This document shows, piece after piece, positions 15,937-20,301 of a stretch of 20,301 nt of DNA. Under the pieces are notes generated by a model that was not told where the DNA came from, did no database searches, and worked only from the letters and a program-made list of their open reading frames with translations. The DNA is from Verrucomicrobiota bacterium. GTDB taxonomy: Bacteria > Verrucomicrobiota > Verrucomicrobiia > Limisphaerales > UBA9464. Position numbers and translations under genes: made by a program. Within the stretch, counting starts at the first letter, position 1, and every line of letters begins with the position of its first letter. The stretch spans positions 1-20,301 of the forward strand of contig JAFLEG010000009.1 of the NCBI GenBank assembly GCA_017302195.1. Reading direction: 5' to 3'.

Positions 15937-16540
15937 TCCCGCCACCCTTGCCACGCCGCCGCCGGACGCCCCGGCGGATGCCGCCTGGACGCCTCCCTCC
16001 AAGGGCAAGGTGGGCATGGTCTGCCTCATCCTCGCCGAGAGCGCCATCTTCATCATCTTCGTGGTCGCGTATCTGTTCTACCTCGGACGCGACGTCTCCG
16101 GTCCGAAGCCGGGGGAGGTGCTGGAACTCCCCATCCTGAACAGCATTTGTCTGCTATCCAGCAGCGTGACCATCACCCTGGCGGTGCGGGCCCTGGATCG
16201 CGGGGCGATGCAGGCGTTCTTCGGTCTGTGGATGTCCACCATCGCGCTGGGCGGATGGTTCCTGGCGGGCACCGCCCTGGAGTGGCAGACGCTCATCGTG
16301 AAGCACGGGCTCACGATCCAAACCAACCTATTCGGCACCACCTTCTACTCCCTGGTCGGGCTCCACGGCTGCCATGTCATCGTGGGCCTGCTCATGCTGG
16401 GCATCGTGGCGGCCCTGACCCTGGCAGGACTGGTCCGCCGCACGCACGCCCCGCGCCTGGAGGTGATGGCGTGGTACTGGCATTTCGTGGACGTGGTCTG
16501 GATCGTGGTCTTCACCGTGGTGTATGTGATTGGCCGCTGA
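15929..16540 (+). CDS. coxC: Cytochrome c oxidase subunit III
   Basis: Structural subunit that stabilises the oxidase core and the proton entry side. ATG 15929 lies inside the coxA 3' end (8-bp overlap), giving 203 residues. That is the short, five-helix form lacking the first two helices of mitochondrial subunit III. Family marks are the Glu in LAESAIF (E37), GTTFYSLVGLHGCHVIVGL and the C-terminal WYWHFVDVVWIVVF. Longer in-frame starts upstream lie within coxA and give non-membrane sequence, so they are not used. A proline/alanine-rich N-terminal tail precedes the first helix. Confidence 0.95.
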   Translation: MSNPATLATPPPDAPADAAWTPPSKGKVGMVCLILAESAIFIIFVVAYLFYLGRDVSGPKPGEVLELPILNSICLLSSSVTITLAVRALDRGAMQAFFGLWMSTIALGGWFLAGTALEWQTLIVKHGLTIQTNLFGTTFYSLVGLHGCHVIVGLLMLGIVAALTLAGLVRRTHAPRLEVMAWYWHFVDVVWIVVFTVVYVIGR

Positions 16541-16554
16541 ACGGAGCGCATTGA

Positions 16555-17409
16555 ATGAACGAGGCTACTTCCAACGCCGAACGCGGGACGATCCAGGTGC
16601 CCACCTCCGGCGGGTGGCCGCTGGTGGCGGCCTTTGGATTCTCGCTCGGATTTGCCGGACTGCTGACCCATTGGATGGTGAGCGCGCTGGGCGGAATCTG
16701 CCTGGTGTCGGGACTGGTCGGGTGGTTCCGCGAGGTGCTGCCCGAGGAGGCCGAGGCGGAGGTGCCCCTGGAACCGATGCCCGCGCCGGTCGCCGTCGCC
16801 GCCGCCGGCGTCCGCCACCTGGAGGTGGGCGAACAGGGACACCGCGGACGCTTCCCCCTGCAGCGGCACCCGTACTCGGCCGGATTGCGCGGCGGTCTGG
16901 TCGGCGGCGTGGCCATGGCCGTGCTCGCAATTCTTTACGGCGTGGTGGTGCAGCGGAGCGTGTGGTACCCGATCAACCTCCTGGCGGCCTCCGGATCCGC
17001 CAGCCTGTCGCAGATGTCCGACGAGCAGCTCCGCGCCTTTCAACCTTCGGGGCTGGTGCTGGCGCTGATCATCCACGGCATCGGATCGGCCCTTGTCGGC
17101 CTGCTCTACGGCATCACCCTGCCCATGTTTCCACGGCGTCCGGTGCTCCTGGGCGGGGTGATGGCGCCCCTGTTTTGGACCGGCCTGCTCCACTCCAGCC
17201 TGGGAGTCATCAACCCCGCGCTGCAGGCGCGCATTGACTGGTTCTGGTTCTTCGCCGCCCAGGTGGCCTTTGGCATGGTCGCCGGCTTCGTGGTCGCCCG
17301 GCGCGAGCGCATCGCTACCCTGCAGCATGTCCCCTTCGCCCTGCGGGCGGGCATCGAGGCGAACCTGGAATCCAGGCCCGGGCCGCCGAAGGGAGGGCCG
17401 CAGCCATGA
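16555..17409 (+). CDS. Oxidase-cluster membrane protein, possible subunit IV-like N-terminus plus four-helix domain
   Basis: 284 residues, not firmly recognised. GGAG at 16543-16546 sits 8 bp before the ATG. The N-terminal part (about 20-60, GWPLVAAFGFSLGFAGLLTHW then GLVGWFREVLPEE) has two helices and a WFRE ending resembling the small bacterial cytochrome oxidase subunit IV. An acidic/Ala-Pro linker (62-100) follows. A second domain has four helices (about 110-132, 166-190, 198-219, 228-248) with conserved-looking VVVQRSVWYPINLLAA between the first two and a basic end (VARRERI). The position between coxC and a cytochrome c gene, with a 4-bp overlap onto the latter, implies an accessory or linking role in the oxidase/reductase assembly. 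No cofactor-binding motif is seen. Confidence 0.8.
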   Translation: MNEATSNAERGTIQVPTSGGWPLVAAFGFSLGFAGLLTHWMVSALGGICLVSGLVGWFREVLPEEAEAEVPLEPMPAPVAVAAAGVRHLEVGEQGHRGRFPLQRHPYSAGLRGGLVGGVAMAVLAILYGVVVQRSVWYPINLLAASGSASLSQMSDEQLRAFQPSGLVLALIIHGIGSALVGLLYGITLPMFPRRPVLLGGVMAPLFWTGLLHSSLGVINPALQARIDWFWFFAAQVAFGMVAGFVVARRERIATLQHVPFALRAGIEANLESRPGPPKGGPQP

Positions 17410-18134
17410 GGATCGTTTCCCTGTCCTGCCTGCTGCTGGGCCTTGTCGTGACTGCGGGCTGCGGACGCCTCCCGGGCCAGCCGACGCCATCGCAGGTGCC
17501 GCTGGAGCCCCAGCAGGTCACCAACTTTGTCGCCCTGTACCGCGAGAACTGCGCCGGCTGCCACGGCTCGCACGGACAGGGCAACGCCGCCCTTTCGCTG
17601 TCCAATCCCGTCTATCAGGCCCTTGTGGACGACGCCACGCTCCGCCGGGTGATTGCCCAGGGCGTGCCGCATTCGCTCATGCCGGCCTTCGCCCGGAGTG
17701 CCGGCGGCTTCCTGACCGATGCCCAGGTGGACATTCTCGTGCGTGGCCTGCGCGCCAACTGGTCCAAGCCCAACGCGGCGGGATCCGCCAAGCCACCGCC
17801 CTATGCCGCACCCACCAATGCCCCGGGGGAGGCCCGCCGCGGCGAGGCGGTCTTCGCCAAATTCTGCGCCCGTTGTCACGGAGCGGACGGCACGGGGGGC
17901 GGCAAAATGGGTTCCATCGTGGACGGGTCCTATCTGGCCCTGATCAGCAACCAGGGACTGCGCACCACGGTGATTGCCGGGCGTCCCGAACGGGGACATC
18001 CGGACTGGCGCAACTGCCTTCCCGGGGAACCCATGTCCCCCGCACAGGTGTCCGACGTGGTGGCCTGGCTGATTTCCAAGCGACCGGCGCAGTCCGGACA
18101 ACCCTACGCGTCGTCCTCCGAAACCCGAAACTGA
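17406..18134 (+). CDS. Diheme cytochrome c lipoprotein
   Basis: Membrane-tethered electron carrier, 242 residues. The signal sequence ends in a lipobox-like VTAGC with C19 as predicted lipidated residue. Domain 1 has CAGCH (49-53) with M92 (HSLMPAF) as the likely axial ligand. Domain 2 has CARCH (154-158), but the place where the family usually has GMPDW reads GHPDW (H198), so His may replace Met as ligand; M210 in GEPMS is an alternative. A Pro/Ala-rich linker (120-142) joins the domains. The ATG overlaps the upstream stop (ATGA) and the stop codon shares a base with the AAGGAG site of the Rieske gene. It probably shuttles electrons between the Rieske/cytochrome b complex and the caa3 oxidase encoded in the same operon. 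Confidence 0.92.
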   Translation: MRIVSLSCLLLGLVVTAGCGRLPGQPTPSQVPLEPQQVTNFVALYRENCAGCHGSHGQGNAALSLSNPVYQALVDDATLRRVIAQGVPHSLMPAFARSAGGFLTDAQVDILVRGLRANWSKPNAAGSAKPPPYAAPTNAPGEARRGEAVFAKFCARCHGADGTGGGKMGSIVDGSYLALISNQGLRTTVIAGRPERGHPDWRNCLPGEPMSPAQVSDVVAWLISKRPAQSGQPYASSSETRN

Positions 18135-18144
18135 AGGAGCCGCC

Positions 18145-18735
18145 ATGCCGTCTTCCCCCAGCACCCCTCCTCCGGGTCCCGCCCCATCGTCCCGCAAGGT
18201 CTCCCGACGCCATTGGCTCATGCCAATTGGGATCGCCCTCAATGCCCTCGCCGGCGCCCTGATCGCCATTCCCGTGGTGGGCTACCTGCTGGCCCCCGCC
18301 AGCCGCAAACAGCGCCGTGCCGACCTGGACTGGGTGTCGCTGGGTGACCTGAATCAGTATCCGGTGGGCGAGACCCGGCTGGCGACGTACCGGAATCCGA
18401 TGGTGCGTCCCTGGGATGGCGACACCGGCGACATTGCCTGCTGGGTGCGGCGGATCGCTGCCGACCAACTCCAGGTCTTCGCCGTCAACTGCGCCCATCT
18501 CGGGTGTCCGGTGCGCTGGTTTCCCCAGTCGGAGCTGTTCATGTGCCCCTGCCACGGCGGCGTGTACTACGCCGACGGCGCGCGCGCCTCGGGTCCGCCG
18601 CCGCGCGGACTCTTCGAGTACGAGTACAAGCTCGAGAGCGGGCGCCTCTGGATCAAGGCGGGACAGATGCCGACTCTGGCCTCGCCGCCCAGCGTCGCCT
18701 CCGCCGGCGGCACGAAGGGATGCTCATGCGCCTGA
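18145..18735 (+). CDS. Rieske iron-sulfur protein of a bc/b6f-type complex
   Basis: Carries electrons from the quinol oxidation site to cytochrome c. 196 residues, with a strong AAGGAG (18134-18139) 5 bp before the ATG. The N-terminal SRRHW (20-24) before a helix (about 27-49) looks like a twin-arginine signal anchor, the usual export route for folded Rieske proteins. Cluster box I is CAHLGC (C116, H118, C121) and box II is CPCHGG (C134, C136, H137): C116, H118, C134 and H137 ligate the 2Fe-2S, and C121-C136 form the disulfide. The Ser after HG in high-potential proteins (CPCHGS) is Gly here, while the Tyr two residues on (Y141) is kept. The C-terminus ends in an unusual GCSCA. It overlaps cytochrome b by 10 bp. 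Confidence 0.95.
   Translation: MPSSPSTPPPGPAPSSRKVSRRHWLMPIGIALNALAGALIAIPVVGYLLAPASRKQRRADLDWVSLGDLNQYPVGETRLATYRNPMVRPWDGDTGDIACWVRRIAADQLQVFAVNCAHLGCPVRWFPQSELFMCPCHGGVYYADGARASGPPPRGLFEYEYKLESGRLWIKAGQMPTLASPPSVASAGGTKGCSCA
18715..18720 (+). promoter_or_regulatory. Ribosome binding site deciding the cytochrome b start
   Basis: AAGGGA, 5 bp before the ATG at 18726. Another in-frame ATG at 18720 overlaps this site and would leave no room for it, so 18726 is the better start. Confidence 0.6.
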
Positions 18736-20183
18736 TCCGCGCCATCGCCGCCTGGCTCGACCTGCGCCTCCAACTGGGCAAGCCCATTGGCGAGGCCATG
18801 TCGCATCCGGTCCCGCGCAGCAGCGCCAGTTGGGCCTACGTCTTCGGCAGCGCCAGCCTCACCCTGCTGATGCTCCAGTTTGCCACCGGCATCTGCCTGG
18901 CCATGGTCTATGTGCCGTCGGCGGACGAGGCCTGGAACAGCCTGCAGGTGCTCAATCAGCAGCAGACTTTCGGATGGTACCTGCGCGCCCTGCATGGATG
19001 GGGGTCCAACTTCATGGTGGCCATGGTGCTGGTGCACATGATCCAGGTGTTTCTTTTCGGCGCGTTCAAGTACCCGCGCGAACTCACCTGGATTGTCGGG
19101 GTGATCCTGCTGCTGATGACCCTGGGCATGGCGTTCACCGGACAGGTGCTGCGCTTCGACCAGGATTCCTACTGGGGCCTGGGCATCGGGGCCTCCATCG
19201 CCGGCCGCGTGCCGCTCATCGGGGCGCCGCTGGTGCAGCTCATGCTCGGTGGACCCATCATCGCGGGGGAGACTCTCTCGCGGTTCTTCGCCATCCACGT
19301 CTTCATCATCCCCGGCGCCCTGATCGGCTTTGTCGGACTCCACCTGCTCATGGTGTTGAAGCTGGGCGTCAACGAATGGCCCACCCCGGGCCGCGTGGTC
19401 CGCCGCGAGACCTACCTGAAGGAGTATCACGAACTGACCCACAAGGACGGGGTGCCCTTCGTACCCGACGCCTTCCGCAAGGACCTGGTGTTCTCCGGCG
19501 TCGTGCTCTTTGCGGTGGCGGCCTGTGCCGCGGTCTTCGGCCCCTTCGGACCCAACGGCGCCCCGGATCCCACGGTGGTGCAGACGGTGCCCGCTCCGGA
19601 TTTCTTCTTCCTGTGGCTGTACGCCGCGCTGGCCCTGCTGCCCCCCAACATGGAGACCTTTCTCCTGCTGGTGGGTCCAGCCGTGGGCATTGGACTGCTC
19701 ATCGCCCTGCCCTTTCTCTCCGGAACCGGCGAAAAGAGCTGGCGACGGCGTCCGGTGGCGGTGCTCCTGGTGGCGCTGACGGTCGTCACCCTGAGCGCGC
19801 TCACCCAGTTGGGAATCCACGCGCCGTGGTCTCCCGACATGAACGCCTGGAGCAGCACCCCGGTGCCCGATGCCTTTCTCACAGGACGCAGCCCGGTGGA
19901 GCTGCAGGGCGCCGTGGTCCTCCAGGCCAAGCAGTGCCGCAACTGCCACGCACTGGGCGGCGAGGGCGGCCGCCGCGGACCGGAACTCGACACCGTGGCC
20001 ACGCGGCTCACCGGGGATCAGTTGTTCCGACAAATCCTCCAGGGCGGCGGCAACATGCCGGCCTACGGCAAGAACCTGAGTCCGCCCGAAGCCACCGCGC
20101 TGGTGGCCTTTCTCAAGACCCTCCATCCCGCCGATGAGCGGCCGGCCCGCGACGCCTCCGAACTGGGCGCCGTCGCCCGCTGA
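18726..20183 (+). CDS. Cytochrome b (b6-like) fused to C-terminal cytochrome c
   Basis: Quinol-oxidising membrane core of the reductase, 485 residues from ATG 18726. Heme b ligands are H90/H104 and H191/H206; the second pair has 14 intervening residues, as in cytochrome b6, not 13 as in mitochondrial cytochrome b. The subunit IV-like part follows (helices about 254-272, 293-305, 310-331, 343-361) in the same chain. The Qo-site PEWY motif is replaced by PDFF (291-294), and the GYLLPW-type motif reads GQVLRFDQ (139-146). No Cys lies near the N-terminus to attach the extra b6f heme c. A C-terminal cytochrome c domain has CRNCH (404-408) and M444 (NMPAYG). Fusion puts a c heme directly at the complex. 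Last gene of the operon visible here. Confidence 0.93.
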   Translation: MRLIRAIAAWLDLRLQLGKPIGEAMSHPVPRSSASWAYVFGSASLTLLMLQFATGICLAMVYVPSADEAWNSLQVLNQQQTFGWYLRALHGWGSNFMVAMVLVHMIQVFLFGAFKYPRELTWIVGVILLLMTLGMAFTGQVLRFDQDSYWGLGIGASIAGRVPLIGAPLVQLMLGGPIIAGETLSRFFAIHVFIIPGALIGFVGLHLLMVLKLGVNEWPTPGRVVRRETYLKEYHELTHKDGVPFVPDAFRKDLVFSGVVLFAVAACAAVFGPFGPNGAPDPTVVQTVPAPDFFFLWLYAALALLPPNMETFLLLVGPAVGIGLLIALPFLSGTGEKSWRRRPVAVLLVALTVVTLSALTQLGIHAPWSPDMNAWSSTPVPDAFLTGRSPVELQGAVVLQAKQCRNCHALGGEGGRRGPELDTVATRLTGDQLFRQILQGGGNMPAYGKNLSPPEATALVAFLKTLHPADERPARDASELGAVAR

Positions 20184-20275
20184 CGCCGCCCTCCCGACAG
20201 GGGATGGGGCGAGTTTTCAACGAGCCGTTCGCTTGAGGACATACCATCCTGCGACTCGCTGAAGGCACGCCTGAG

Positions 20276-20295
20276 ACCCCCAGCGCCGCCGGGGT
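20276..20295 (+). terminator. Weak stem-loop after the respiratory operon
   Basis: ACCCC (20276-20280) can pair with GGGGT (20291-20295) around a 10-nt GC-rich loop, followed by ATTTCC at the window end. The stem is short and lacks a clear T-run, so this is a tentative terminator only. The rest of 20184-20275 shows no feature. Confidence 0.2.
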
Positions 20296-20301
20296 ATTTC
20301 C

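Noticed and set aside
14230..16056. Long minus-strand open frame of about 608 codons opposite coxA/coxC
   Set aside because: It mirrors strongly supported oxidase genes. The His/Gln/Glu-rich translation is typical of an antisense shadow in high-GC DNA.
18567..20126. Minus-strand open frame of about 519 codons
   Set aside because: Antisense shadow of cytochrome b; low-complexity His/Gln/Glu content.

Overview
This high-GC window most likely comes from a Verrucomicrobiota (or related PVC-group) chromosome. That is inferred from the type of ECF sigma factor (TRWTLVL N-terminus), from intergenic DNA full of short tandem repeats of a kind I associate with that phylum, and from a caa3 oxidase clustered with a b6-like cytochrome complex. 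No tRNA, rRNA, CRISPR array, transposase, phage gene or integration site is visible, so it reads as chromosome, not a mobile island.

Layout. (1) 1-1443: the 3' part of an unrecognised membrane-anchored protein, translationally coupled (ATGA) to an ECF sigma factor. (2) 1444-2038: a repeat-rich spacer with an imperfect tandem duplication of about 140-157 bp and 7-nt tandem arrays. (3) 2039-2269: a 76-aa small basic protein, converging on rlmN (minus strand, 2285-3358), the 23S rRNA/tRNA A2503/A37 methyltransferase. (4) 3575-4741: an exported TPR/coiled-coil protein. (5) 4742-5044: a second repeat spacer carrying the same 37-bp TTCATCC-type element as region 2. (6) 5045-7747: a histidine kinase and OmpR-type response regulator pair. 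(7) 7991-12814: a 1607-residue protein of unknown function with a carboxypeptidase-regulatory-like N-terminal fold, a glycine-rich central module, a CxxC module and a C-terminal HExxH zincin-like domain. This is the most novel object here. (8) 13181-20183: a tightly packed respiratory operon.

The respiratory operon runs coxB (CuA plus fused cytochrome c), coxA, coxC, an oxidase-associated membrane protein, a diheme cytochrome c lipoprotein, a Rieske protein, and a cytochrome b fused to a C-terminal cytochrome c. Genes overlap by 4-10 bp or are separated by 10-14 bp, so one transcript probably encodes both a quinol:cytochrome c reductase and the caa3 oxidase it feeds. The inferred electron path is quinol to the Rieske/cytochrome b core, to the c hemes (cytochrome b tail, diheme lipoprotein, coxB tail), to CuA, to heme a and heme a3/CuB, to O2. 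Several reductase residues differ from the textbook: Gly for the Rieske box II Ser, PDFF for PEWY in cytochrome b, and His where Met is expected at the second c heme. These fit a low-potential (menaquinol) complex with unusual tuning.

Limits: all calls rest on reading the sequence and motif knowledge. No homology search was possible. Several starts lack a clear Shine-Dalgarno and were chosen from protein features.
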